DNA of 64,000 nt from Sphingomonas sp. GTDB taxonomy: Bacteria; Pseudomonadota; Alphaproteobacteria; Sphingomonadales; Sphingomonadaceae. Each line of letters begins with the position of its first letter. The stretch's first letter is position 1. The stretch is from NCBI RefSeq assembly GCF_004799495.1, contig NZ_SSMY01000006.1, forward strand, positions 186,001 through 250,000, read 5' to 3'. Positions 18,490 through 26,284 of the stretch are shown here, one piece after another. The notes beneath the pieces were generated by a model. The model saw only the letters and a program-made list of their open reading frames with translations, was not told the DNA's origin and did no database searches. Position numbers and translations under genes: made by a program.

Positions 18490-19575
18490 GTGGATGACTT
18501 CGAAGATATGACCGATCCGCCCGCGCCGCCGACCTTGCCGTCGGCGTCACTCTTGCAGGCGGGGCCGCCCATCGAGCCCATCTCGCGCTTGATGGTCTAT
18601 ACACCCGACCAATGGGAAGAATTTATCGAGGAGTGGGTGTCGGGAGTCGTGAAGGCTGAATACACAGCCGTCCGCCGCTTTACCGGCGCGAACGACCGCG
18701 GCATCGACATTGCCGGGTTCGCCGACGCGGCGATGCTGAACGGTGTGTGGGATCTGTATCAATGCAAGCGGTTTCAAAACAGCGTCACCCCCGGCGCTGC
18801 GTGGCCGGAAATCGGCAAAATATTGTGGCACTCGTTTCAGGGTCACTACAAAGCGCCGCGCGCCTACTATTTTATGGCCCCGAAAGGAGTTGGCACGACG
18901 CTCAATCAGCTTCTCGCGCACGCGCCTAACCTGAAGGCGCGCGTCAAAAAAGAGTGGGTCAAGAACATCGCCGACGCTATCACCGGCACCGCGGCCATCG
19001 CCCTTGAGGGCGAGTTCGCAGCTTACGTTGAAGCCTTCGACTTCTCTATTTTCAAATCAATTTCGCCGCGAGAGCTGATCGACCAGCATCGCAAGACGCC
19101 ATATTTTCTCAGTCGGTTCGGGGGCGCTCTGCCCGCCCGCCCGAAGCCGGGTGGGCCGCCCGACGACATTCAGGACCACGAGCAAAAATATGTCGGCCAA
19201 CTGCTCGCGGCTTACGGCGACCACACTAAACAGGCTGTTGCGGACGCCGCCGCGCTTGACCAATGGAAGCCGCTGCGGGAGCATTTTCGACGTTCGCGCG
19301 AGAGCTTCTACCATGCGGAGTCGTTGCGTGTGTTTGTCCGCGAGAAGGTTGAGCCCGGCACGTTCGAGACGCTGCAGAACGAGATTTACGACGGCGTGAT
19401 CGACACCGTAGATGGCCAGCACGCAGATGGCTATGAGCGCGTCAAAGCGACCGCCAAGGCCGCGCAGGAAATGTCGCTGGACGCGCACCCGCTCGGCGCG
19501 AGCGCTTTGACGAAGGACCGTCACGGCATTTGCCATCAGCTCGCCAACGAGGATCGTCTCCAATGGACGAAGTGA
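18490..19575 (+). CDS. ABC-3C (Lamassu-like) effector: restriction-endonuclease-like N-terminus plus C-terminal ABC-3C domain
   Basis: A 361-residue protein, first of three ABC-3C genes. After a proline-rich leader (about 1-33), residues 36-150 resemble a Mrr/REase fold: W42-EE(43-44)-FIEEW, GANDRGID73IAGF and LYQ91CK93RF, the expected E...D...QxK order. The C-terminal half is helical (SISPRELIDQHRKTPYFLSRFGG, then EQKYVGQLLAAYGDH), as in the CTD that couples the effector to its partners. The start GTG at 18490 is 3 bp after the endonuclease stop; ATGs at 18508 or later are alternatives. The 3' end overlaps the next gene by 13 bp. Predicted to damage DNA when the ATPase is triggered. Confidence 0.8.
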   Translation: MDDFEDMTDPPAPPTLPSASLLQAGPPIEPISRLMVYTPDQWEEFIEEWVSGVVKAEYTAVRRFTGANDRGIDIAGFADAAMLNGVWDLYQCKRFQNSVTPGAAWPEIGKILWHSFQGHYKAPRAYYFMAPKGVGTTLNQLLAHAPNLKARVKKEWVKNIADAITGTAAIALEGEFAAYVEAFDFSIFKSISPRELIDQHRKTPYFLSRFGGALPARPKPGGPPDDIQDHEQKYVGQLLAAYGDHTKQAVADAAALDQWKPLREHFRRSRESFYHAESLRVFVREKVEPGTFETLQNEIYDGVIDTVDGQHADGYERVKATAKAAQEMSLDAHPLGASALTKDRHGICHQLANEDRLQWTK

Positions 19576-20063
19576 CTCACGCGCGATCCCTGACGTTCAA
19601 CGGCCCGCTGGAAGCCGGACTGCGGGCCGTGGCCATCCTCGGCGCCGCGTTTCCTAAAGCCTTCGACATTCAGCGGATGACGGCGTTCGACTATTTGCTG
19701 GTTCATACTAGCCAGCTCGGCGGCCCCGCCGACTTGCACCCGGACAGCCCCATTCGCGCGCCTGCCACCCAGGTGCGGCGGCGAGTTGTTCAGGATGGTA
19801 TTCATCTGATGATGACACGCGATCTGATCGCGCGCGAAACGAACGATGATGGCATCGTCTATCGGGCCGGAGAAGCGGCAGCGATCTTCCTCGACTCCCT
19901 TCAAGCGCCATATTTGCGCGAAATGTGCGGTCGGGCCGGATGGCTTGTTCATCATCTTGCCCGTTATACGGATCAAGAGTTTGATGCGCTGATGCGGCGC
20001 TTCTTCGATCAATGGCTGATCGAGTTTCAGCAGACGGAGCAGAGTTTGGGGGCCGAAGCATGA
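19563..20063 (+). CDS. ABC-3C system middle component
   Basis: A 166-residue protein placed between the effector and the ATPase, as in ABC three-component systems. The N-terminus (FNGPLEAGLRAVAILGAAFP) and the core FDYLLVHTSQLGGPADLHP resemble middle components I know of this class. The remainder looks like a winged-helix domain (QVRRRVVQDGIHLMMTRDLI, then YRAGEAAAIFLDSL). The ATG at 19563 lies inside the end of the effector gene and the stop overlaps the ATPase start (ATGA), so all three subunits are translationally coupled. Confidence 0.8.
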   Translation: MDEVTHARSLTFNGPLEAGLRAVAILGAAFPKAFDIQRMTAFDYLLVHTSQLGGPADLHPDSPIRAPATQVRRRVVQDGIHLMMTRDLIARETNDDGIVYRAGEAAAIFLDSLQAPYLREMCGRAGWLVHHLARYTDQEFDALMRRFFDQWLIEFQQTEQSLGAEA

Positions 20064-21952
20064 CGCGTGGCCTACGCCTCAGGTTTCTTAGCTTTCACGG
20101 CCCCTCAGCCGAAGCGGCCGTCGTGGAGTTCGGGCCTGGCCTTAACGTTATTTACGGGGCGTCGAATACCGGCAAATCGTTCATCCTGAACGCCGTTGAT
20201 TTCATGCTCGGCGGCAAGCCGCCATTGCGCGACATTCCCGAACGCGAAGGCTATGATCGCGTTCTGCTCGCTGTCGAAACGCTTGCGGGCGATCAGTTCA
20301 CGGTCAGCCGATCCGTAAACGGCGGCGCATTCACGCTGTTCGACGGACTGCACGCGGCCGAGCTGCCCGTCGATCAAGGCAAGATTCTAGCCGACATTCA
20401 TAACGACAAACGGGACGATAATCTTTCAGCCTACCTGCTCAACCTTATCGACCTGACGCAGAAGCGCATCCGCAAGAACAAGCGCGGTGACACGCAAAGT
20501 CTCAGCTTCAGAAACTTGGCACGACTGATCCTTATCAACGAGCAAGAAATCATTCAGGAGCGATCTCCGCTCTCGGACGGCAATGTAGTCGCTGACACTG
20601 CCAACACCTCCGTATTCAAACTGCTTCTAACTGGCGTTGATGACAGTGCATTCACGGCGGGCCAGAAACCGACTGCTGAGGACCAGTTACGGGGCGGGCA
20701 GATCGACCTGCTGGATCAGCTTATTGGCGATTATGAGCGCCAAGTTAATGAGTTGGCTGGCAAGCCTGACGAGCTGCAAGAGCAGCTCGCAAGGCTTGAA
20801 AACACAATGGACAGCCAGAGCGCCCAACTAGCCGTAACGGAAGCGCAGTTTAAGGAAGCGACCGTTCAGCGGCGCGACGTGGCAAAACGAGTTGAGGAAG
20901 CCAACAACCGCTTGACCGAGATCACAGCGTTGCTGGATCGGTTCACGTTGCTCAACGCGCATTATCGCTCCGACCTCGAGCGCCTGTCGGCGATTGAAGA
21001 GGCGGGCAGCCTCTTCGGTGCCTTGGGGGACGCGACCTGTCCGCTGTGCGGCGCATTGAAAGAACACCAGGCGAAGGCCGATTGCGAAGGCGACGTTGAT
21101 CAAGTCGTTGCGGCGGCCGCAGCGGAGATAGCCAAGATTAAAGTGCGGCAGACCGACCTTGCCGACACCATGACGACGCTACGCGAGGAAGCGGTCAGCT
21201 TCGAGCGCCGCTTGCCCAGACTCGAGTCTAGATTTCGGGAGTTATCCGGCGAAATCGACTCCGTGGTCGCGCCAAATTTGCGCCAGCTTCGCGCGAGCTA
21301 CAAGGAACTGGCGGACAAGGGCGGCGAGGTCAGGGAGGCGCTCGCCATCCATCGCGGCTTGAGCGACCTGATTGAACGCAAGGCCAAACTGGAAAAGGAG
21401 GACGAGGCTCGCTTTGGAAGCGCCAACGGTTCCACAGACTTTGGGCTTTCCACGGCCACCGCCGATAAGTTCGCGTCGTTGATTCAGACGATCCTCCAAG
21501 AGTGGCATTTCCCCAACGCGGATCGCGTTCACTTCGACCTCAGCACGCGCGATCTCGTAATTGGCGGGAAGAACCGAATCGCGTTTGGCAAAGGTCTTCG
21601 GGCGATCACGCAAGCCGCATTCACTATCGGACTCATGGAGTATTGTCGTCTAAATCAAACGGCACATCCCGGCTTTGTGATGCTAGACTCGCCATTGCTG
21701 TCCTACCGCGAACCGGAAGCGGGGGCAGACGATTCCGATGATTTGCGCGGGACCGACCTCAACGCGAGCTTCTTCGACTACATCGCCAACCTACCCGAGG
21801 ACCGCCAAATCATCATTATTGAGAACACCGATCCACCGCCACAAATACGGAAGTCCGAGCGTACGGCGCTCTTTACCGGTGTGCTCGGAAAAGGGCGGCC
21901 CGGCCTTTTTCCCGAGCCCAAAAAAGGTGAGTTTGACGACCTGCTGGGATGA
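20060..21952 (+). CDS. ABC-3C (Lamassu-like) Rad50/SMC-type ABC ATPase
   Basis: Sensor-motor ATPase of the cassette. The 630-residue protein has the Walker A GASNTGKS at 33-40, then a long charged helical region (about 185-450) interrupted by a zinc-hook-like CPLC at 327-330 with a further cysteine at 342. The C-terminal head carries AFGKGLRAITQAAFTIGL (signature region) and Walker B FVMLDSPLLSY near 540-548. The final part (DRQIIIIENTDPPP) is typical of these ATPases. In the related Lamassu/DdmABC family the ATPase recognises invading DNA structures; that role here is inference. Confidence 0.88.
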   Translation: MTRGLRLRFLSFHGPSAEAAVVEFGPGLNVIYGASNTGKSFILNAVDFMLGGKPPLRDIPEREGYDRVLLAVETLAGDQFTVSRSVNGGAFTLFDGLHAAELPVDQGKILADIHNDKRDDNLSAYLLNLIDLTQKRIRKNKRGDTQSLSFRNLARLILINEQEIIQERSPLSDGNVVADTANTSVFKLLLTGVDDSAFTAGQKPTAEDQLRGGQIDLLDQLIGDYERQVNELAGKPDELQEQLARLENTMDSQSAQLAVTEAQFKEATVQRRDVAKRVEEANNRLTEITALLDRFTLLNAHYRSDLERLSAIEEAGSLFGALGDATCPLCGALKEHQAKADCEGDVDQVVAAAAAEIAKIKVRQTDLADTMTTLREEAVSFERRLPRLESRFRELSGEIDSVVAPNLRQLRASYKELADKGGEVREALAIHRGLSDLIERKAKLEKEDEARFGSANGSTDFGLSTATADKFASLIQTILQEWHFPNADRVHFDLSTRDLVIGGKNRIAFGKGLRAITQAAFTIGLMEYCRLNQTAHPGFVMLDSPLLSYREPEAGADDSDDLRGTDLNASFFDYIANLPEDRQIIIIENTDPPPQIRKSERTALFTGVLGKGRPGLFPEPKKGEFDDLLG

Positions 21953-22220
21953 GCTGGCCCAGCGCTCGCAAACGGCAATCTCAGGATAGCAGCTGCCCTT
22001 TCGGAATGTCGGAAATGGAGCCCAAAGCGGCCGACGAGCAGCGTTAAGTTATCCAATACCCGTTAAAATGCTCTCAGATTCTTCAGAGACAAGATCTAAG
22101 CCGTCCTAGGCACCGGACAGCCAAATTCCGCAACATCTTCTCTACGGCCTTCCTAGGGCTAAATTTGGGCCATCGCCTCCTAGAGCAAGCCGAGTAACCA
22201 AACCGCGCCACTTCTGATCA

Positions 22221-22366
22221 GCAATTTGCCCTACACCCTTTTGCAATTTGCCAAGTTACCGGGTATCTTTTCCCCTCAGTCAATATAAATAATTGATTTT
22301 TATATATATTAGGGGCCAAATGAATGAATATATATATACATGGGAAGGGGTAAGTTACCGGGTATC
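22221..22366 (+). promoter_or_regulatory. AT-rich spacer with repeated operator-like sequences
   Basis: The 451-bp stretch after the ATPase (21953-22403) has no convincing gene. It contains a 15-bp direct repeat, AAGTTACCGGGTATC, at 22253-22267 and 22352-22366. Each copy holds an imperfect dyad GTTACC-G-GGTATC. GCAATTTGCC is repeated at 22221-22230 and 22243-22252. Between the 15-mers is a run of TATATA-rich DNA, unique in this GC-rich window. It could hold the promoter and operators for the AlpA-side genes or an excision control site. Confidence 0.5.
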
Positions 22367-22403
22367 ATGTGTTTTTGAAATGATGTAAGAGCCGAGGCCG
22401 CGG

Positions 22404-22835
22404 TCAAAAACGGCTCGGATTGGTATGCTGATATGGCATCCGGGCAGCATCTCCTGTGGTCTTGCGCGAGATCGACAATCGATCGCCTTCGAGCACAACG
22501 ACAAACTCACCGCGTCCGCTGCGTTTAACGTACGCGGCGGTTCGGCGAGCCTTTTTCAAGTCAGCTTCATTCGCGCCCTCTGGAAGCAGGGCGTGTTCTT
22601 CCCCGACGTTCAGCCGATACCAAGGTGCGAGCTTGGACTGTTGGCCAGGATAAACCCGAAGCCATAGGACGTGGTCGCCTCGTCGAGTAGCGCTGAAGGC
22701 TCTCTCACTCGTCCGATAACTCCGCGCCAAACGGGCCAAGCGCTTGTGAAGCTGGTCGATGCTCTCGCCGTCTTTCGGGAAGATAATCTGGCCCGATCGG
22801 GTGGCGGTATAATACAGCGGGCCCACCGTTTTCAT
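22404..22835 (-). CDS. hypothetical protein, partner of AlpA-type regulator
   Basis: A 143-residue basic protein of unknown function. Visible features are a short N-terminal strand region (GPLYYTATRSGQIIFPKDG), a helical Arg-rich middle (LHKRLARLARSYRTSERAF), and no membrane segment or catalytic motif I can name. The ATG overlaps the stop of the AlpA-type gene upstream (ATGA), so the two are co-translated. It could be an excision or replication accessory, but nothing in the sequence proves this. Confidence 0.65.
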   Translation of the reverse strand: MKTVGPLYYTATRSGQIIFPKDGESIDQLHKRLARLARSYRTSERAFSATRRGDHVLWLRVYPGQQSKLAPWYRLNVGEEHALLPEGANEADLKKARRTAAYVKRSGRGEFVVVLEGDRLSISRKTTGDAARMPYQHTNPSRF

Positions 22836-23041
22836 CGGCCCGCCCCAGCGATTTCGTTGACTGGGTCGATTGTAGCGGCCTTCACGAAGTCTTCGAGGTC
22901 CTCAACGCGATATCGCACGCTTGACCCGAGCTTGCGATAAGCTGGACCCTTCCCGGCCCAGCGCCAACGGCTCAGCGTCTTCGGAGCGAGGCCCAGAAAC
23001 GAGGCCGCGTCAGCCTCGCGAAGCATGAAATTTGCGACCAT
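22832..23041 (-). CDS. AlpA/excisionase-type helix-turn-helix protein
   Basis: A 69-residue MerR-like DNA-binding protein: MLREADAASFLGLAPKTLSRWRW forms the helix-turn-helix and GPAYRKLGSSVRYRVEDLEDFV the wing, the standard layout of phage and island excisionase/AlpA regulators. The start at 23041 is favoured over 23056 by an AAGGCG stretch upstream. Such proteins usually activate or direct excision by the integrase of the same element, which is encoded about 0.7 kb away. Confidence 0.85.
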   Translation of the reverse strand: MVANFMLREADAASFLGLAPKTLSRWRWAGKGPAYRKLGSSVRYRVEDLEDFVKAATIDPVNEIAGAGR

Positions 23042-23386
23042 CGGAGCGCCTTTCATCGTCGTGGAGAGGCCTCAGGCTTAGCGGGACGTTCTTGAGCGAT
23101 TCCAGGGTTTTCAGGTCAACCATGGGCAACCAATCCGAGAAATCCGCCCACTCCGCACAAGCCCGCGCGTTGCAGTTCAACTCATGATCTGCCAGGTTCG
23201 AACTGCGCACGGTCAGTCCCGAGCGTGGGGCGTGGAATCCCCAAGACCCAAGGTCCGGTCGAGCTATTCGGCCGGTCGGCTGTCGCCATGTCCAAGGCTT
23301 TGCCCAAAAGCGGCAGCGCCTTGTCCTTGGGCAGGGATTCCAACGGCCGGCTCCGTCCGGTCTTCGCCCTTTCGATGGAGGGCGTG
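23042..23386. other. 345-bp spacer without a convincing gene
   Basis: Open frames here on the minus strand (for example 23010-23429) lack a ribosome site, overlap the AlpA-type gene start and have composition unlike protein, with many Trp, Cys and Arg. The segment probably holds the divergent promoters of the AlpA-type gene (minus) and the small membrane protein (plus). I see no clear repeat. Confidence 0.4.
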
Positions 23387-23749
23387 ATGGACAATCTACC
23401 TGTTTCAGAATCTCGACTGGGGCCTTCACGCAAGCGGGAATGGGGTAAGGCAGGAAAGCTCATTCTGGCGATAGGCGTCGGGTATCTGGCGTTTACCTGG
23501 CTCATAATGACATTGTCGCCGGCACCTGATCCGAACCAGCTTAGCGAAATCGAGAAGTCTGTAGCCGCCGATATCGCGCGCGAAGAGCATATCCCATTGG
23601 CAAGCGCAGAGGCTCGCGTACGCGAGGCGCGCGGTTCCGCCGACGATCTTCTGCGCCGGCAAAGGGAAAACGCGCGTCGGCGCGACGAGACTGACGCGCT
23701 CCGCACTAGCGTGTGCGAAATTGATCCAAGCTCACCACGTTGCCCATAG
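23387..23749 (+). CDS. small membrane-anchored protein of unknown function
   Basis: A 120-residue protein with a basic N-terminus (SRKREWGKAGK), one membrane helix (LILAIGVGYLAFTWLIMTL) and a charged helical C-terminal part (ADIAREEHIPLASAEARVREARG, LLRRQRENARRRDE) ending in a two-cysteine tail (CEIDPSSPRC). The ATG at 23387 has GGAGGG five bases ahead; longer frames to 23225 lack support. Its 3' 44 bp overlap the 3' end of the convergent integrase gene. Function unknown; single-pass topology with a coiled region is all that can be said. Confidence 0.6.
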   Translation: MDNLPVSESRLGPSRKREWGKAGKLILAIGVGYLAFTWLIMTLSPAPDPNQLSEIEKSVAADIAREEHIPLASAEARVREARGSADDLLRRQRENARRRDETDALRTSVCEIDPSSPRCP

Positions 23750-24932
23750 TGCTATCCGACGCCTTGTCCTTCAAAGCCAAGCGCAGCAGTTCGTCACCGA
23801 TCGCGTCGGCGGCGGCGCGAACTGGACTTTGCGCAAGATGCGCGTAGCGGCTCGTGGTCGTCGCCTGCGTATGGCCTAGCAACCTACCGAGCATCGGCAG
23901 GCTGAACCCGAGCCCTACGCCGACGCTGGCATAGGTATGACGAAGATCGTGGATTCGGACGTCGTCCAGTTCGGCGAGCGCACGCAGGGCACGCCACGGC
24001 TTTTGCAGATTGACGAGGGACGCGCCTTTACGCTGGCCCGCAATCACAAACGTTGGATCACAGCCAGCGGCCTTTAGGTCTTTGAGTATGTCGATAGCAG
24101 GATCGCCAAGCGAGACCAGCAGTGCGCCGCTCTTGGTATCTGGCAGGCGCAGCAGCCCCGCATCGAGATCGACCCACACCCAACGCAAACCGAGGATTTC
24201 GTTCAGCCTGCGTCCGGTGAGAATGAGTAGCTTGAGCGCGGCGATTGCGCTCGGCGACGCCGCCGCCTCACCCTCTTCCGAGTGGAGCACTTTCCACAGG
24301 CGAGCGATTTCCGCCTCCGTTAGATAGCGCTCGCGCTTCTCTTCGGGAAATCGGTCGATATTCTTGGCCGGGTTTGAGCCATCCGGCCGCAGGCCCCATC
24401 GTTCGGCGAGCGAGAACATCTTGCTCGCGAGGGCAAGCATTCTATTTGCCTCGTATGGCGTCGCGCGGAGCGAATGATGCATGGCAGCAATGTCGGCTCG
24501 ATTTACCGACGCAACCTTCCGCGAGCCGAGTGCCGGGAGAATATGCTGATCGATCAGCCGGCGATCGTTACGTACCGAACTGGCCTTTTTCCGCGTCTCC
24601 GCATGTTCCGCGAGATAACGCGCGCAAAGGTCGCGCATGATCGGGGCCGCTCGGCTTTCGGCACGCGACTGTGATGGGTCCTTCCCGCTCGCGACTTGGG
24701 CAAGCCAACGTTTGGCGATATCGCGCGCAGCTTCGGGACGCAGCGGCCCGTGAAGACCGATCGTTGGCCGGCGCTGCTGGCCATCCGCGGTTCGGTAATA
24801 GAGGAAATAGGTCCGCTTGCCTTTGGGCGTAACCTTGCATCCGAAACCGGCCAGCTCGGTATCCCAAAGAATCACGTCCGAGCTGCCCGGCTGGACCGCT
24901 TCGACGTTGCGCACGGTGAGTTTTGATCGCAT
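23706..24932 (-). CDS. tyrosine-type site-specific integrase
   Basis: Recombines the island into and out of tRNA-Lys. The 408-residue protein has the P4-type N-terminal DUF4102-like domain (LTVRNVEAVQPG, GFGCKVTPKGKRTYFLYYR), a SAM-like core-binding domain (about 95-185) and the catalytic domain with R241 (LTGRRLNEILGLRW), HDLRH at 328-332, H354 (LLGH) and nucleophile Y363 (SRYAHL). It reads inward from the attR end, and a 22-bp arm-like repeat lies 15 bp upstream of its start, so it may be autoregulated by Int binding. Confidence 0.96.
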   Translation of the reverse strand: MRSKLTVRNVEAVQPGSSDVILWDTELAGFGCKVTPKGKRTYFLYYRTADGQQRRPTIGLHGPLRPEAARDIAKRWLAQVASGKDPSQSRAESRAAPIMRDLCARYLAEHAETRKKASSVRNDRRLIDQHILPALGSRKVASVNRADIAAMHHSLRATPYEANRMLALASKMFSLAERWGLRPDGSNPAKNIDRFPEEKRERYLTEAEIARLWKVLHSEEGEAAASPSAIAALKLLILTGRRLNEILGLRWVWVDLDAGLLRLPDTKSGALLVSLGDPAIDILKDLKAAGCDPTFVIAGQRKGASLVNLQKPWRALRALAELDDVRIHDLRHTYASVGVGLGFSLPMLGRLLGHTQATTTSRYAHLAQSPVRAAADAIGDELLRLALKDKASDSTMGNVVSLDQFRTR

Positions 24933-24946
24933 CTGCCACCCCGTTT

Positions 24947-24968
24947 CTAGGTAGCAAATAGGTAGCAG
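24947..24968 (+). repeat. 22-bp direct repeat inside right island end (putative integrase arm site)
   Basis: Identical to 15672-15693. It lies between the integrase start and the attachment repeat at 25086. A further GGTAGC occurs at 24991-24996. The position in the integrase promoter region would let Int binding affect its own expression. Confidence 0.7.
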
Positions 24969-25085
24969 AACGCAGCGAATCGCAGCAACGGGTAGCGACG
25001 TTCACCACTTATTTTTCTGCAAGATTCCAATGCAGTAGCGCACTGTAGCGCAACTCAGCGCACGCCAGCGAAACGCACAAAACGA

Positions 25086-25132
25086 GACTCTTAATCAGCG
25101 GGTCCTAGGTTCGAGCCCTAGTGCGTCCACCA
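25086..25132 (+). repeat. island attachment repeat, right copy (tRNA-Lys 3' fragment)
   Basis: The 47-bp duplicate of the tRNA-Lys 3' end. The upstream 29 bases of the tRNA are absent, so this is not a functional tRNA gene. Between it and cysD (25133-25227) I see no gene. Confidence 0.93.
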
Positions 25133-25227
25133 TTTCCAAATCTCCATCCACCCTACCCTAAGCGAGCTTTTGCGCGCTAAAGAAGGCTTGGGGTGCGTAA
25201 GGGGCGTGCCTGCTTATGTAGGCGGCC

Positions 25228-26160
25228 GTGTCCAGAATCGATCACCCGACAGCCGAAACGGCGCCGCTGACGCATCTCGAACGCCTCGAGGCGGAGAGCA
25301 TCCATATCCTGCGCGAGGTCGTCGCGGAGGCCGAGCGGCCGGTGATGCTCTATTCGGTCGGCAAAGACAGCGCGGTGATGCTGCACCTCGCGCGCAAGGC
25401 GTTCTACCCGGCGCCCCCGCCCTTCCCGCTGCTTCACGTCGACACGACCTGGAAGTTTCGCGACATGTATGCGCTGCGCGACAAGGCGGCGCGCGAGGCG
25501 GGAATGGAATTGCTCGTCCACCGGAACCCCGAAGCCGTCGCGCGCGGGATCAACCCGTTCGATCATGGCGCGCTCCACACCGACATCTGGAAGACCGAGG
25601 GGCTTAAGCAGGCGCTCGACCAGCACGGCTTCGACGTCGCATTTGGCGGGGCGCGGCGCGACGAGGAGAAGAGCCGCGCGAAGGAACGCGTGTTCAGCTT
25701 CCGCTCGGCGAGCCATAGATGGGACCCGAAAGCGCAGCGGCCCGAGCTGTGGCACCTCTACAATACCAGAAAGGCGAAGGGGGAGAGCATCCGCGTCTTC
25801 CCGCTGTCGAACTGGACCGAGCTCGACATCTGGCAATATATCCATCTCGAAGGGATCGAGATCGTCCCGCTCTATTTCGCCGCGTCGCGAGCGACGGTGG
25901 AGCGTGACGGGTTGCTGCTGATGGTCGATGACGAGCGTTTTCGGCTCGCGCCGGGCGAAGTGCCCCTCGAGCGCTCGATCCGCTTCCGCACGCTCGGCTG
26001 CTACCCGTTGACCGGCGCGGTCGAGAGCGAGGCGGCGACCTTGCCCGCGATCATCCAGGAAATGCTGCTGACGACGACCAGCGAGCGCCAGGGCCGCGCG
26101 ATCGACAAGGATGCCGGCGGCGCGGGGATGGAGAAGAAGAAGCAGGAGGGGTATTTTTGA
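25228..26160 (+). CDS. cysD: sulfate adenylyltransferase subunit 2
   Basis: Catalytic subunit that forms adenosine 5'-phosphosulfate (APS) from ATP and sulfate, driven by the CysN GTPase. The 310-residue PP-loop ATPase has the [12 protein letters not shown] motif near residue 43 and the family ending GYF after a Lys-rich stretch (EKKKQEGYF). It starts at a GTG, with AGGCGG upstream. It is first of cysD-cysNC-cysQ; a palindromic repeat lies in the 124-bp gap before cysNC. Confidence 0.97.
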   Translation: MSRIDHPTAETAPLTHLERLEAESIHILREVVAEAERPVMLYSVGKDSAVMLHLARKAFYPAPPPFPLLHVDTTWKFRDMYALRDKAAREAGMELLVHRNPEAVARGINPFDHGALHTDIWKTEGLKQALDQHGFDVAFGGARRDEEKSRAKERVFSFRSASHRWDPKAQRPELWHLYNTRKAKGESIRVFPLSNWTELDIWQYIHLEGIEIVPLYFAASRATVERDGLLLMVDDERFRLAPGEVPLERSIRFRTLGCYPLTGAVESEAATLPAIIQEMLLTTTSERQGRAIDKDAGGAGMEKKKQEGYF

Positions 26161-26190
26161 CGCGCCACGTCATGCGCAGCTTGACGAAGC

Positions 26191-26275
26191 GTCAACCCCC
26201 GCGAAGGCGGGGGTCTCGTACCGCACGCCTTTCGCTCACGATCGCAAAAGACCCCAGCTTTCGCTGGGGTGACGG
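26191..26275. repeat. paired palindromic intergenic repeat (GCGAAAGC family)
   Basis: Two hairpins in inverted orientation: CCCCCGCGAAGGCGGGGG at 26196-26213 and ACCCCAGCTTTCGCTGGGGT at 26251-26270. The arms begin GTCA and end GGTCT, so the pair mirrors itself around a 37-bp spacer. The same layout recurs at 29561-29640 and 56313-56387. Confidence 0.8.
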
Positions 26276-26284
26276 TATTCGACT

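Noticed and set aside
18490-21952. Gabija, Septu or Wadjet system
   Set aside because: No Toprim-ATPase plus UvrD helicase (Gabija), no HNH partner (Septu), no JetABCD set (Wadjet). Order and subunits fit ABC-3C/Lamassu.
23010-23429. 139-codon minus-strand frame in the island
   Set aside because: Overlaps the AlpA-type start and has a Trp/Cys/Arg-rich composition with no ribosome site.
25086-25132. A second tRNA-Lys gene
   Set aside because: Only the 3' 47 bases are present; acceptor 5' strand and D-arm are missing. It is attR.
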